Positions 53,045 to 62,347 of a DNA stretch of 64,000 bases are shown here, in pieces; the first letter of the stretch is position 1, and each line of letters begins with the position of its first letter. Source of the stretch: Bradyrhizobium arachidis. GTDB lineage: Bacteria > Pseudomonadota > Alphaproteobacteria > Rhizobiales > Xanthobacteraceae. The stretch is from positions 186,001 to 250,000 of the forward strand of contig NZ_CP077970.1 in the NCBI RefSeq assembly GCF_024758505.1, given 5' to 3'. The notes below the pieces were generated by a model. That model was not told the DNA's origin, made no database searches, and was given only the letters and a program-made list of their open reading frames with translations. The translations under genes and the position numbers were made by a program.

Positions 53045-53733
53045 AAATCCAGGTCCACATAGGTCCGCGACGCCGGCACGCCGGCCAGCCATTCGCTCAG
53101 CAGCGGACGGAACGACGGCCGGGATTTCACCCGCGCGTACCAAGCCTTTGCTGCTGCGTCCTCGCTCCATGGCACGTCGCCCAGATAGTCGATCGCCGAA
53201 AGATGCGCCGCGGCGGCGAGATCCGCGTAGGTCAACCGGTCGCCGGTGAGGAAGTTTCGCGTCTGCTCCAGCCAGCCGATATAGGCCAGATGATAGCGCA
53301 CATTGGACTTGGCCGCGCGCATCACGTCGGGCGAGGGCGGCCCGCCGCCGTTCTCCTCGCTCATGAAGCGCTTGTAGATGCGCTCCGTGACCAGGGGATG
53401 GGACGCTTCCTCGAAGAATTTTTCGTTGAACCAGGCCATCAGCCGGCGCACTTCGATGCGCTCAGCCGTCGTTGTCGGCATCAGTCGCTTGGCGCCCATC
53501 TCGGCGCCATGGACCTCATCGATGTATTCGGCGATCACGCCGGCGCCGGGAATGGGTGGCTGTCCCTCGACCACCAGGACCGGCGTGGTGGCGGCCGGAT
53601 TGAGCGCGAGAAATGCCTCGCGGCGTTCCCAGGGCCGCTCTTCCACCAGCTTCAGGTCGAGCCCGTACTCGCCGATGATCAGGCGGATGAAGCGCGAATG
53701 TGGGCAGAACGGATGATGAAACAGCGTGAACAT
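53041..53733 (-). CDS. Glutathione S-transferase-family protein
   Basis: This 230-residue protein has the N-terminal thioredoxin-like domain ([48 protein letters not shown]) and the C-terminal helical domain ending [25 protein letters not shown]. The active Cys in FCPHSR suggests a Cys-type or inactive member; glutathione dependence is inferred. Its stop overlaps the queG start, so the two are coupled. Confidence 0.9.
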   Translation of the reverse strand: MFTLFHHPFCPHSRFIRLIIGEYGLDLKLVEERPWERREAFLALNPAATTPVLVVEGQPPIPGAGVIAEYIDEVHGAEMGAKRLMPTTTAERIEVRRLMAWFNEKFFEEASHPLVTERIYKRFMSEENGGGPPSPDVMRAAKSNVRYHLAYIGWLEQTRNFLTGDRLTYADLAAAAHLSAIDYLGDVPWSEDAAAKAWYARVKSRPSFRPLLSEWLAGVPASRTYVDLDF

Positions 53734-53902
53734 GCAGTCTTTGCTATGGCGAGGATGCTTAAGAATCCATCAATGGTTGTTCGGCGCCACACTAGTCCTC
53801 CAAAACCGCGAGGCAAGGCGTGTTTTCGCATTTTCGCGATTGCGGCCCAGGGACGAATAGGCGAGAAGAGCCCCGCTTTTCCAGCCGAAATGGACCGTAA
53901 AT

Positions 53903-54709
53903 ATGTCAGACACGATACGGGCAGTGATCCTCGGCATCATCGAGGGCGTGACGGAGTTCCTTCCGGTGTCCTCGACCGGGCATCTCCTGCTCGCGGAGCG
54001 CTTTTTCCATCTCGGCGAGGGCGCCTTCTGGGATTCCTTCACGGTCCTGATTCAGCTCGGTGCCATCCTTGCGATCGTCGGCCTCTACTTCAAGAAATTG
54101 TGGGACGTCGCGATCGGCATGTTCTCGGGCGATGCCTATGCGCGCCGTTTCGTGATCGGCGTCCTGGTCGCGTTCCTGCCTGCGGTCATCGTCGGCCTGG
54201 TCGCCGGCAAATACATCAAGAGCATGTTGTTCAACCCATGGGTCGTGTGCTTCACGCTGATCGTCGGCGGCGCCATTCTGCTCTGGGTCGATCAGCTCGA
54301 GCTCAAGCCGCGCGAGCATGACGCGACGCGCTTTCCGCTGCTGACCTATTTGTTGATCGGCATTGCGCAGTGCGTGGCGATGATCCCCGGCGTATCGCGT
54401 TCGGGAGCGAGCATCGTGGCCGCCATGCTGCTCGGTGCGGACAAGCGCGCCGCGGCAGAATTTTCCTTCTTCCTCGCGATCCCCACCATGATCGGCGCCT
54501 TCGCCTACGATTTTTACAAGAACCGGGCGGAGATGACGACCGATCACATGGGCATCATCGCGATCGGCTTCGTGGTGTCGTTCATCACCGCGATCATCGT
54601 GGTGAAGACCTTTTTGGGATATGTCACGCGCCACGGCTTTGCGCTGTTCGCCTGGTGGCGCGTCATCGTCGGCTCGCTCGGACTGATCGCGCTGGCGCTC
54701 GGACGGTAA
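53903..54709 (+). CDS. uppP: Undecaprenyl-diphosphatase UppP (BacA type)
   Basis: This 268-residue membrane protein recycles undecaprenyl diphosphate for cell-wall synthesis. It has EGVTEFLPVSSTGHL (Glu-rich motif) near the N-terminus and the later IPGVSRSGASIVAAMLLGADKRAAAEFSFFLAIP motif. The ATG at 53903 opens with SDTIRAVILGIIEG. It is followed by the DprE1-like gene after about 100 bases; both depend on the polyprenyl-phosphate pool. Confidence 0.96.
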   Translation: MSDTIRAVILGIIEGVTEFLPVSSTGHLLLAERFFHLGEGAFWDSFTVLIQLGAILAIVGLYFKKLWDVAIGMFSGDAYARRFVIGVLVAFLPAVIVGLVAGKYIKSMLFNPWVVCFTLIVGGAILLWVDQLELKPREHDATRFPLLTYLLIGIAQCVAMIPGVSRSGASIVAAMLLGADKRAAAEFSFFLAIPTMIGAFAYDFYKNRAEMTTDHMGIIAIGFVVSFITAIIVVKTFLGYVTRHGFALFAWWRVIVGSLGLIALALGR

Positions 54710-54810
54710 TTACTTCCGACCAAATCGCGGTCGGTTCTCAACGTTATATAAGCTTTTGATCGGTAGGCAGTTTCGAGCAAGGCGGGGTGCGCCTTGCGAG
54801 GGAGCTGAAC

Positions 54811-56148
54811 ATGGCGCTGGTCAGCGGCTGGGGGCGTTTCCCGGTCGTCGATACCGATGTCCTGAGGCCGCGCTCGTTCGGAGCGGTCGGCGCGGTCATT
54901 GCGCGCACCTCCGGTGGCATCGCGCGCGGCAACGGCCGCGCCTATGGCGACGCCGGCATCGGCCAAAACCAGACCATCGACATGACGGCCTTCGACCGCG
55001 TCAGGTCCTTCGATCCCGAGACCGGCCGCATCCGGCTCGAGGCGGGCGTGCTGCTGTCAGATCTCATCGACACCTTTGGCCCGCGCGGCTTCCTGCCCTA
55101 TGTCGTGCCGGGCACGCGCTTCATCTCGATCGGCGGTGCCATCGCGGCCGACGTCCACGGCAAGAACCATCATTGCGAGGGCGGGTTCGGCCGCTATGTC
55201 GACAGCATCTTGCTCTGGCCCGGCGAGGGCGAGGCGATCGAGATATCGCGCGAGCAGAATCCGGACGCGTTTGTCGCGACCATCGGAGGCATGGGGCTCA
55301 CCGGTGTAATCCTCGAAGCGACGCTGCGGCTGCGGCCGGTCGAGACCGGCTGGATCCGCGAGCAGGTCATTCCGGCCGAGAATCTCGGCGATGCGATGAA
55401 GGCGCTCGATTCCGGCGATTCCGCGACCTATTCGGTGGCGTGGATCGATTGCGTGGCTGATGGCAGCAATCTCGGCCGTTCGCTGATCTATCTCGGCGAG
55501 CACGCGCGTGCCTCCGAGATCTCGCCCGATGCAGACAAGTTTCCGCGCGGCGCCGATCCGCGGCTCAACGTGCCCGTCGACCTGCCGTCGATGACGCTGA
55601 ACCGCTACAGCGTCCGCGCCTTCAACGAGCTCTATTTCCGGATGGGCGCGCGCCGCGCCGGCGGGCCCAATCTGGTGTCGATCTTCCCCTATTTCTTTCC
55701 GCTCGACGGTGTCGGCGCCTGGAATCGCATCTACGGGCGGCGCGGCTTCCTCCAGCATCAATGCGTGATCCCGCAGGACGGCGCGCGCGATGTGCTCGGG
55801 GAGATCCTCGCGCGCGTTTCCAAGCGCGGCGATGCGTCGTTCCTCGCCGTGCTCAAGAAGCTCGGACCAAGCGACGGCATCATGTCGTTTCCGCTGCCGG
55901 GCTACACGCTGGCGCTGGATTTCCCGATGACCGGCAGCATTTTGGGCTTTCTCGACGAGCTCGATCGGCTGGTCGTGGCCGCCGGCGGGCGTCTCTATCT
56001 GGCAAAGGATGCGCGTCAGTCGCGCGCGACGTTCGAGGCCGGTTATCCGGCCCTGCAACGCTTCAAGGAGATCCGGGCCTCGCTCGATCCGTCCGGAAAG
56101 ATCCGATCAAAACTTTCGCAGCGTCTACTCGATGAGGTGCATTCGTGA
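54811..56148 (+). CDS. DprE1-like FAD-dependent decaprenylphosphoryl-ribose oxidase
   Basis: This 445-residue flavoprotein belongs to the vanillyl-alcohol-oxidase fold. It has the FAD segments ARGNGRAYGDAGIGQ and GTRFISIGGAIAADVHGKNHH and a C-terminal cap ending YPALQRFKEIRASLDPSGKIRSKLSQRL, matching DprE1, which oxidises the 2'-hydroxyl of polyprenyl-phosphoribose. Its stop overlaps the start of the SDR gene (GTGA), as expected for a DprE1-DprE2 pair. GAGGGAG precedes the ATG at 54811. A rhizobial Nod-factor arabinosylation gene (noe type) is a related possibility. Confidence 0.88.
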   Translation: MALVSGWGRFPVVDTDVLRPRSFGAVGAVIARTSGGIARGNGRAYGDAGIGQNQTIDMTAFDRVRSFDPETGRIRLEAGVLLSDLIDTFGPRGFLPYVVPGTRFISIGGAIAADVHGKNHHCEGGFGRYVDSILLWPGEGEAIEISREQNPDAFVATIGGMGLTGVILEATLRLRPVETGWIREQVIPAENLGDAMKALDSGDSATYSVAWIDCVADGSNLGRSLIYLGEHARASEISPDADKFPRGADPRLNVPVDLPSMTLNRYSVRAFNELYFRMGARRAGGPNLVSIFPYFFPLDGVGAWNRIYGRRGFLQHQCVIPQDGARDVLGEILARVSKRGDASFLAVLKKLGPSDGIMSFPLPGYTLALDFPMTGSILGFLDELDRLVVAAGGRLYLAKDARQSRATFEAGYPALQRFKEIRASLDPSGKIRSKLSQRLLDEVHS

Positions 56149-56885
56149 CGGCACGCAAGATCGTCCTGGTTCTCGGTGGCAGCTCCGACATCGGACGCGC
56201 CACGGCGCGGGCCTTCGCGAAGGCAGGGTGGGACGTTCAGCTCGGCGGTCGCGACGCTGCCGCGCTGGAGCCTGACGCGGCCGATCTGCGAGCGCGCAAT
56301 ACCGTTGATGCAAGCGTGCATCATTTCGACGTGCTCGACACCGCATCGTTCGATGCCTTTGTGGCCGGCCTGCCGGCGCTGCCCGATGCCGTGGTCTCGA
56401 TCGTCGGTCTGCTGGGTGTGCAGGAGAACGCACAGCGCGATCTCGACCACGCCACCACCATCATGCGCTCCAACTACGAGGGTCCCGCGCTGATCCTCGG
56501 CCTGCTCGGGGAAAAGTTCTTGGCGCGCGGCTCCGGTATCATTGTCGGCGTGTCCTCGGTCGCGGGCGATCGCGGCCGCGCCTCGAACTATGTCTACGGC
56601 TCGGCGAAGGCAGGCTTCTCGGCATTCCTGTCAGGCCTGCGCGCACGTGCCAGCCGCGGCGGCGTGCAGGTTATCACCGTGAAGCCCGGCTTCGTGCGGA
56701 CGAAAATGACTGAGGGCATGAAGCTGATCGGCCCGCTGACCGTCGAGGCGCCGGTCGTAGGTGATGCCATCTTGGATGCCGTCGAGCGCAAGAGGGACGT
56801 CATCTACGTCAGCAACAAGTGGCGCCTCGTGATGCTCATCATCAAGACGCTGCCGGAGGCGGTTTTCAAGAGGCTGAAGTTCTGA
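56145..56885 (+). CDS. DprE2-like short-chain dehydrogenase
   Basis: This 246-residue SDR has the GxxxGxG coenzyme loop (LVLGGSSDIGRATARAFAK), Ser in GVSSVAGDRGRA, and YxxxK in YVYGSAKAG. Coupled to the DprE1-like gene by GTGA overlap, it should reduce the 2'-keto intermediate to the arabinose form (epimerisation of polyprenyl-phosphoribose). Other SDR roles cannot be excluded, but the coupling favours this. Confidence 0.88.
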   Translation: MTARKIVLVLGGSSDIGRATARAFAKAGWDVQLGGRDAAALEPDAADLRARNTVDASVHHFDVLDTASFDAFVAGLPALPDAVVSIVGLLGVQENAQRDLDHATTIMRSNYEGPALILGLLGEKFLARGSGIIVGVSSVAGDRGRASNYVYGSAKAGFSAFLSGLRARASRGGVQVITVKPGFVRTKMTEGMKLIGPLTVEAPVVGDAILDAVERKRDVIYVSNKWRLVMLIIKTLPEAVFKRLKF

Positions 56886-56925
56886 CGCTTCGGGCGGCTA
56901 TGCCCGGCCATGACAATGCGGAACC

Positions 56926-57900
56926 TTAAGCCCCGTTGCGCTGGAATTGCCCGGCGGCGCGGAAGCGCCAGAGATATTGCGGGGCGATCGCTTCCAGCGA
57001 ATCGCCTGATATGCCGAGACCTTCGAGCGTCAGCCCGGCCGCCTTCGCGGCATCCGAGACGACATTGTCCTTCTCGAGCAGCGTGACCTGATCCGGCGTC
57101 AGCTTGAAGGCACCAGGGGCGAATTGCAGGAAGGCAGCCTGGAAGCGGGCGAGGCCAAACGGCACCGGCACCAGCATCCGATCGCGACAGGTGATGGTGA
57201 GGATGGTCTGGACGATCTCGCGCATGGTCAGGACCTCGGGGCCGCCAAGCTCGTAGGTGGCGCCCGCCCTGGCCTTGCCGTCCACGGCGTCCGCGATCGC
57301 GGTGGCGACATCGCCGACATAGACCGGCTGCATCCGGGTCGTCTCGCCAATCAGCGGCAGCACCGGCGACATCCGCGCCAGCGCCGCAAAGCGGTTGGTG
57401 AACTGGTCCTCGGGCCCGAAGATCACGGAGGGACGGACGATCGTCGCCGACGGCACCGCCGCCAGCACCGCCTTCTCGCCGGCGGCCTTGGCGCGGGCGT
57501 AGGCCGAGGCCGACTGCTCATCGGCGCCGATCGCCGAGACATGCACCATCCGCGCACCGGCGGCGGCCGCCGCCTTGGCAACGGTCTCGGCGCCCTTGGC
57601 CTGGACAGCGTCAAACGTCTGCCCGCCGCTCTCGGCCAGAATGCCGACCAGATTGATCACGATATGCGAATCACGCAGCGCCGCCTCGACAGAAGCCGGG
57701 TAGCGCAGATTCGCCTGCACGGTGTGGACCTGGCCGACCCGGCCGAGCGGCTGCAGGAAGCCGGCCAGTTCCGGCCGCCTGACCGCGACCCGAACGCGGT
57801 AATCCCGCTTGCAGAGCGCGCGGACGACGCTGCGGCCCAAAAACCCCGATCCGCCGAAAACGGTGACGAGAGTTTCCAGATTCGATTGCATTTGGGTCAT
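56926..57900 (-). CDS. NDUFA9-like complex I-associated NAD(P)-binding protein
   Basis: This 324-residue extended-SDR protein has VTVFGGSGFLGRSVVRAL, then VNLVGILAESGGQTFDAVQAKGAE and VRPSVIFGPEDQFTNRFA, typical of the NDUFA9 family that binds complex I in alphaproteobacteria and mitochondria. The catalytic Tyr/Lys pair of true SDRs is altered (YARAKAAGE retains Tyr and Lys). The start is ATG 57900 or 57891. It is inserted in the opposite direction between the SDR and UbiA genes. Confidence 0.88.
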   Translation of the reverse strand: MTQMQSNLETLVTVFGGSGFLGRSVVRALCKRDYRVRVAVRRPELAGFLQPLGRVGQVHTVQANLRYPASVEAALRDSHIVINLVGILAESGGQTFDAVQAKGAETVAKAAAAAGARMVHVSAIGADEQSASAYARAKAAGEKAVLAAVPSATIVRPSVIFGPEDQFTNRFAALARMSPVLPLIGETTRMQPVYVGDVATAIADAVDGKARAGATYELGGPEVLTMREIVQTILTITCRDRMLVPVPFGLARFQAAFLQFAPGAFKLTPDQVTLLEKDNVVSDAAKAAGLTLEGLGISGDSLEAIAPQYLWRFRAAGQFQRNGA

Positions 57901-58028
57901 TCCTGCCGGAGGTGCGCTTAAGGCAGGCTTGTATCGGTCCGGTTTGCGATGCGCAATCGGCTCGCCACGGACGATTTGACAAGCGCGTCATCGATCCGTA
58001 GTAACCGCCCCCGTGCCCCAAACGGCAT

Positions 58029-58115
<87 letters not shown>

Positions 58116-58342
58116 CTTTTTTCTCAAATCCCTGCTTCAGATGGCTCAACCGGCGCTCCGGTTGAGGCCAAACAGGCCGATTCTGGCCCGCCGGCCGTCC
58201 CTCTGGCCCCAGCCGGCTCCAAGACACCTTCACAGGTTGAATTAAGCCGTCCTTAGCGATTGGAAATTACGGTTTTTGCCGTGGATTTCCCTGCTCCCCG
58301 GCAGCCCAGCCGGCAATCTCTCGGCAGTCAGAGCGTCGTCGC

Positions 58343-59668
58343 ATGGAGCAGCCCTTAAGGCAGCATTTTGGTCAGGTTGAGCCGGTGCCAACCCCGGCGG
58401 CGGCCGAGCGTGTGCTGGTCATCGATGTCAGGGGCGCGCTGCTGCGCTCGGACCTCGGGCTCGAGGCTCTGTTCTCGGATCCCGGCAAGACCCTCCGCCA
58501 TCTTCGCGATATCAGTTCCTGGCGCATGAGCGAGCTTGGGGCTCTCGCGGCCGATGCCGCGATCGACTATGCGAGCCTGCCTTACGACCAGGATGTCCTG
58601 AACCAGGCGCTCGCGGCGCGGGCGCGGAGCGAAAAGATCTATCTCGTCGCTGATAGCTTTGCCGATCATGCGGCCGGTATCGCTTCGCATCTCGGTTTCG
58701 ACGGCGTCGTCGCGCCGGCCGATCTGGTTGCGGGCGCCGTGCCGTTTGAGCGCGCCTCCATCGCGCACATCAGCGGCCAAAGCGGTAGCCGACGCACCAG
58801 CCTGAAAACCTGGGCGAACGCGCTCCGCGTCTACCAATACACCAAGAACACGCTGGTCTTCGTGCCCGCGGTGACCGCCCATCAGATGAATCTTTCGGCG
58901 CTCGGCGACGCCCTGTTGGCGTTCCTGGCGTTCTCGGCCTGCGCGTCCGGCGCCTATCTGATGAACGATCTCTTGGACCTCGCGGCCGACCGCCAGCATC
59001 CGACAAAACGCCATCGCGCGCTCGCCGCCGGGACCTTGCCGATCGCGCATGCGCTCATCGCCATTCCCGCGCTGTGGCTATTTGCGGTCGGTGCGAGCCT
59101 CTGCATCTCCGGAATCTTCGTCGCCGTGCTCGGCGCGTATCTCGCGACCACCATCGCCTATTCGCTCGTGCTCAAGCGAAAAATGCTGGTCGATGTCGTG
59201 ACGCTGGCGGGTCTCTACAGCCTGCGCATTATTGCCGGTGCCGTCGCTGTCGGCGTCGTGCTGTCCGAATGGCTGCTGATGTTCTCGCTGTTCGTGTTCA
59301 CCTCGCTGGCGTTGATCAAGCGCTTCAGCGAGCTCAGCATGCGCCAGGGCGCGGGCCTCGCCGACCCCTCCAATCGCGACTACAAAATCTCCGACCTCAG
59401 CGTCATCGCAGCCATGGCGGCGGCGAGCGGCATGAATGCGGTGATCGTGTTCTCGCTCTATGTGTCGTCCTCGACGGTCGCGACGCTGTACAGCCGTCCC
59501 TGGATGCTGTGGCTGCTCAACCCGCTGCTGCTCTACTGGTTCGGCCGCGCCCTGATGATGGCGCATCGCCGCGAGATGCCCGACGATCCCATTCTCTACA
59601 CGTTCCGGGACGGCGCCAGCCGGATCACCGTTGCGGCGATGATCTGCATCATGCTGGCGGCGATCTGA
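58343..59668 (+). CDS. UbiA-family polyprenyl-phosphate phosphoribosyltransferase-like protein with degenerate HAD domain
   Basis: This 441-residue protein has an N-terminal HAD-like domain (residues about 22-140) whose DxDGT motif reads DVRGAL (Asp28 kept, second Asp replaced by Arg30), so it is probably inactive as a phosphatase. From about residue 150 there is a UbiA domain with NDLLDLAADRQHPTKRHRALAAG and KRKMLVDVVTLAGLYSLRIIAG, matching the DPPR synthase (Rv3806c) group that links PRPP to polyprenyl phosphate. Its stop overlaps the next start (TGATG). It belongs functionally with the DprE1/DprE2-like pair. Confidence 0.87.
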   Translation: MEQPLRQHFGQVEPVPTPAAAERVLVIDVRGALLRSDLGLEALFSDPGKTLRHLRDISSWRMSELGALAADAAIDYASLPYDQDVLNQALAARARSEKIYLVADSFADHAAGIASHLGFDGVVAPADLVAGAVPFERASIAHISGQSGSRRTSLKTWANALRVYQYTKNTLVFVPAVTAHQMNLSALGDALLAFLAFSACASGAYLMNDLLDLAADRQHPTKRHRALAAGTLPIAHALIAIPALWLFAVGASLCISGIFVAVLGAYLATTIAYSLVLKRKMLVDVVTLAGLYSLRIIAGAVAVGVVLSEWLLMFSLFVFTSLALIKRFSELSMRQGAGLADPSNRDYKISDLSVIAAMAAASGMNAVIVFSLYVSSSTVATLYSRPWMLWLLNPLLLYWFGRALMMAHRREMPDDPILYTFRDGASRITVAAMICIMLAAI

Positions 59669-61398
59669 TGTCGCTGGTGCATCCGAGCCCGGCGCTCAGC
59701 GATCGCAAGGGCGCGCTTGGCCTGTCCGCCGCTTTCGCCGACGCGCTGCTGATCGCCATCGTCATCGCCGCGCTGTCGATGCTGCGCACCGGCTATGTCT
59801 TCGGCATCGAGAACAATCTGTTCCATCTGCCGATCGTTGCGAGCCTGCCCGGCGAGCCGCAATACCAGGGCGACGCCTTCATGCAGTCGCTGCGCTTCTT
59901 TGCGTCAGGCATCTGGGTGCTGCTCGACAACACGCAAAAATATCTGGGCAATACCGAGCTCCTGTTCCTCGTCCTCGACTACCTCTCGCGGCTGCTCACG
60001 TTTGTCGGCTTCCTCGCCTGCGCCTCGCTGCTCGGCGTCGTCACAAGGCGCGACAAGATCGTCTTCAGCCTGATCCTGTGTTCGATCGGCTTCCTCGACG
60101 GCTACACCCATGCCGGCACCGGCGGGCTGTTCGTGAACTATTTTACCCATTCGGAGATCGCCAACGGCACCGCGCTGCTCGCGATCTATTTTGCGGCCAG
60201 GGGACGGTTCACCGCGGCGGCCTTCACCCTCGGCATCACCTTCTTCGTCAATGCCTTCGTCGCGGTCTGGATCGCGCCGCTGCTCGTCGTCATCGCGATC
60301 AGCCTCTTGCTCAAGGGCGAGACCAGCTTTGCCGCGCTCTCTTCGCGCACGCTGCTCGGTCTTCTGTTCTCTGCGCCGATCGTCTATCCGGCTCTGCATT
60401 CGATCCTCGCCAATCCGGAATTCGGCAAGCCGCTCGCATTCGACTATCTCGCGTACTTGCACGAATATTTTGCCGGCCATTCGGTGATCGACGCGATCGC
60501 ACTCAAGAACGTGGTCGGCGCGGTGGCCGTGGCCGTGCTCGGCGCCGCTGCCTTCTGGGGATTCGGCGCTGACGCGCGGGAGCTGAAATGGGCCTATCTC
60601 GCCGCGCTCGCGATCTATCTCGCCGGCATCGTCGCGCCCTATCTCTCAGGCTCGCCCTTCGTGCTCAATCTTCAGCTCCTGCGCGCCGGCACGATCTTCT
60701 ATCTGCTCGCCGGCCTCGCCGTCGCGGCGCTCGCGACGAACTGGCTGCGCGATGACCGCTCGGCGATGTTTTTGCCCGGCTGCTTCGTCGTGCTGGCGCT
60801 CGGCATCCAGGGCACGGTGCTGCTGTTCGCCGCCCCGATCATCCTGCTGCTGCAATATCAGCGGGCCACGCCGGAGGTCGTTGCGGACTCGCATCGCTCG
60901 ATCGGCTACGCGGCACTCGCCGGCGCAGCTCTGGTTCTCTTTCCGCTCTCGGTCTGGGAGAATATCAGGGTCAACCGGCTCTACACCGAAGCCGTTGCCG
61001 AGTGGACCGATCTCGGCAATTGGGCGCGCAACGCGACGCCGTTGGATGCGACCTTCATCGTTCCGCCGAAACCGGCGGAGGACGCGGCCGTCGAGCCGAT
61101 CGTCATCGCGCTGTCGCGCGGCGCCGTGTTCGAATTCGTCTCCCATCGCCGCGTCTGGGTCGACTACAAGCGCGGCGCGGCCGCGATGTGGACGCCGTCC
61201 TATTACCCAATCTGGCACATCAGGATGACCGACCTCGCAGCACTCGACTCCCATGCGGCGCGCCTCGCCTACGCTGCGCGCAACGGCATCGGCTATATCG
61301 TCTCGCTCTGCGCGACGCTGCCGGCGCAGAGCGACGTCGTGTTCCGGACCCCGCATTTGTGCGTGTCCGCGGTCAGGCGGCAGGCCGAAAAGCTCTGA
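59668..61398 (+). CDS. Large polytopic membrane protein, possible GT-C type transferase
   Basis: This 576-residue protein has 10-12 hydrophobic segments up to about residue 470, then a soluble C-terminal part (residues 470-576). The N-terminal loop after the first helix has VFGIENNLFHLPIVASLPGEPQYQGDAF, with acidic residues where GT-C enzymes keep catalytic Asp/Glu. It is translationally coupled to the UbiA-like gene (TGATG). A transferase or flippase using the polyprenyl-phosphate-sugar is inferred from the coupling and the general shape; no close family was recognised. Confidence 0.65.
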   Translation: MSLVHPSPALSDRKGALGLSAAFADALLIAIVIAALSMLRTGYVFGIENNLFHLPIVASLPGEPQYQGDAFMQSLRFFASGIWVLLDNTQKYLGNTELLFLVLDYLSRLLTFVGFLACASLLGVVTRRDKIVFSLILCSIGFLDGYTHAGTGGLFVNYFTHSEIANGTALLAIYFAARGRFTAAAFTLGITFFVNAFVAVWIAPLLVVIAISLLLKGETSFAALSSRTLLGLLFSAPIVYPALHSILANPEFGKPLAFDYLAYLHEYFAGHSVIDAIALKNVVGAVAVAVLGAAAFWGFGADARELKWAYLAALAIYLAGIVAPYLSGSPFVLNLQLLRAGTIFYLLAGLAVAALATNWLRDDRSAMFLPGCFVVLALGIQGTVLLFAAPIILLLQYQRATPEVVADSHRSIGYAALAGAALVLFPLSVWENIRVNRLYTEAVAEWTDLGNWARNATPLDATFIVPPKPAEDAAVEPIVIALSRGAVFEFVSHRRVWVDYKRGAAAMWTPSYYPIWHIRMTDLAALDSHAARLAYAARNGIGYIVSLCATLPAQSDVVFRTPHLCVSAVRRQAEKL

Positions 61399-61479
61399 AA
61401 CGGTCGGCCGCCGCTTGCGCAGCCGGTGGCCAGCGGATACATCGCGACCGGCCCTCGCCAGTTCCCGGCTCTTTACTGG

Positions 61480-61526
61480 AGCATGATCCTGTCGGAAAAC
61501 CGCTCCACACTTTTCCGGATCATGCT
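61480..61526. repeat. REP family A element (copy 3)
   Basis: Ends agcatgatcc and ggatcatgct enclose tgtcggaaaaccgctccacacttttcc. It shares the core gaaaaccgct.ccacactttt with the copy at 43656-43701, and the same ends with the copy at 31051-31114. Confidence 0.85.
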
Positions 61527-61572
61527 CTGGTATTAGCTTGGGCCGCACCATTCGATTGAGGTTTCAAACGCC

Positions 61573-62187
61573 ATGACCGTACGCCTGCATCGCGGCGATC
61601 TGCCGGACCTGTCCCGCTACACCGGGTCGGTTGCGATCGACACCGAAACCATGGGCCTCAATCCGCATCGTGACCGGCTGTGCGTGGTGCAGCTCTCGCC
61701 CGGTGACGGCAGCGCCGACGTGGTGCAGATCCCGAAGGGTCACACCGACGCGCCGAACCTGAAGGCGCTGCTCGGCAATCCCGCCGTTACAAAAATCTTC
61801 CATTTCGCACGCTTCGACGTCGCCGTGCTCTTCAACACCTTTGGCGTCATGCCGCAGCCGATCTACTGCACCAAGATCGCCTCGCGCCTGACCAGAACCT
61901 ATACCGACCGCCACGGCCTCAAGGACCTCGTCCGCGAGGTGCTCAATGTCGATCTCTCCAAGCAGCAGCAGTCGAGCGACTGGGGTTCGGACAGCCTGAC
62001 CGAGCCGCAGCTCGCCTATGCCGCCTCCGACGTCCTGCACCTGCATGCGCTCCGCGAGCGGCTGGATGCCATGCTGGCGCGGGAGGGGCGCACCGCGCTG
62101 GCCCAGGCCTGTTTCGACTTCCTGCCGACCCGGGCCAGGCTCGATCTCGGCGGCTGGGAGGCCGAGGACATTTTTGCGCATTCCTGA
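61573..62187 (+). CDS. RNase D-like DEDD 3'-5' exonuclease (short form)
   Basis: This 204-residue protein has Exo I (VAIDTETMGL, Asp23 and Glu25), Exo II (HFARFDVAVL) and Exo III (YAASDVLHLHAL) motifs of the DEDDy family. It lacks the HRDC domain of full-length RNase D (about 375 residues), so it is a minimal exonuclease. It precedes lptC by about 160 bases. Confidence 0.9.
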   Translation: MTVRLHRGDLPDLSRYTGSVAIDTETMGLNPHRDRLCVVQLSPGDGSADVVQIPKGHTDAPNLKALLGNPAVTKIFHFARFDVAVLFNTFGVMPQPIYCTKIASRLTRTYTDRHGLKDLVREVLNVDLSKQQQSSDWGSDSLTEPQLAYAASDVLHLHALRERLDAMLAREGRTALAQACFDFLPTRARLDLGGWEAEDIFAHS

Positions 62188-62347
62188 GGCGCTCCGTCAC
62201 GCCAGGGACGGGCGCCACTGCCCCGTTTCCGACACAGTCGTGACGACCTGTCGCAGGCTGCATATCCCGGCGACGCCGGGTACAATGGTGCGTCCAGTTC
62301 TTGAAGAGGCTTGCTTGTAACAAGGCTTGCGGCGTCCCGGAGCGACG

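Noticed and set aside
59074..61398. The large membrane protein extended to 774 residues
   Set aside because: The first 198 codons are a shadow of the UbiA gene; the TGATG-coupled ATG at 59668 fits better.
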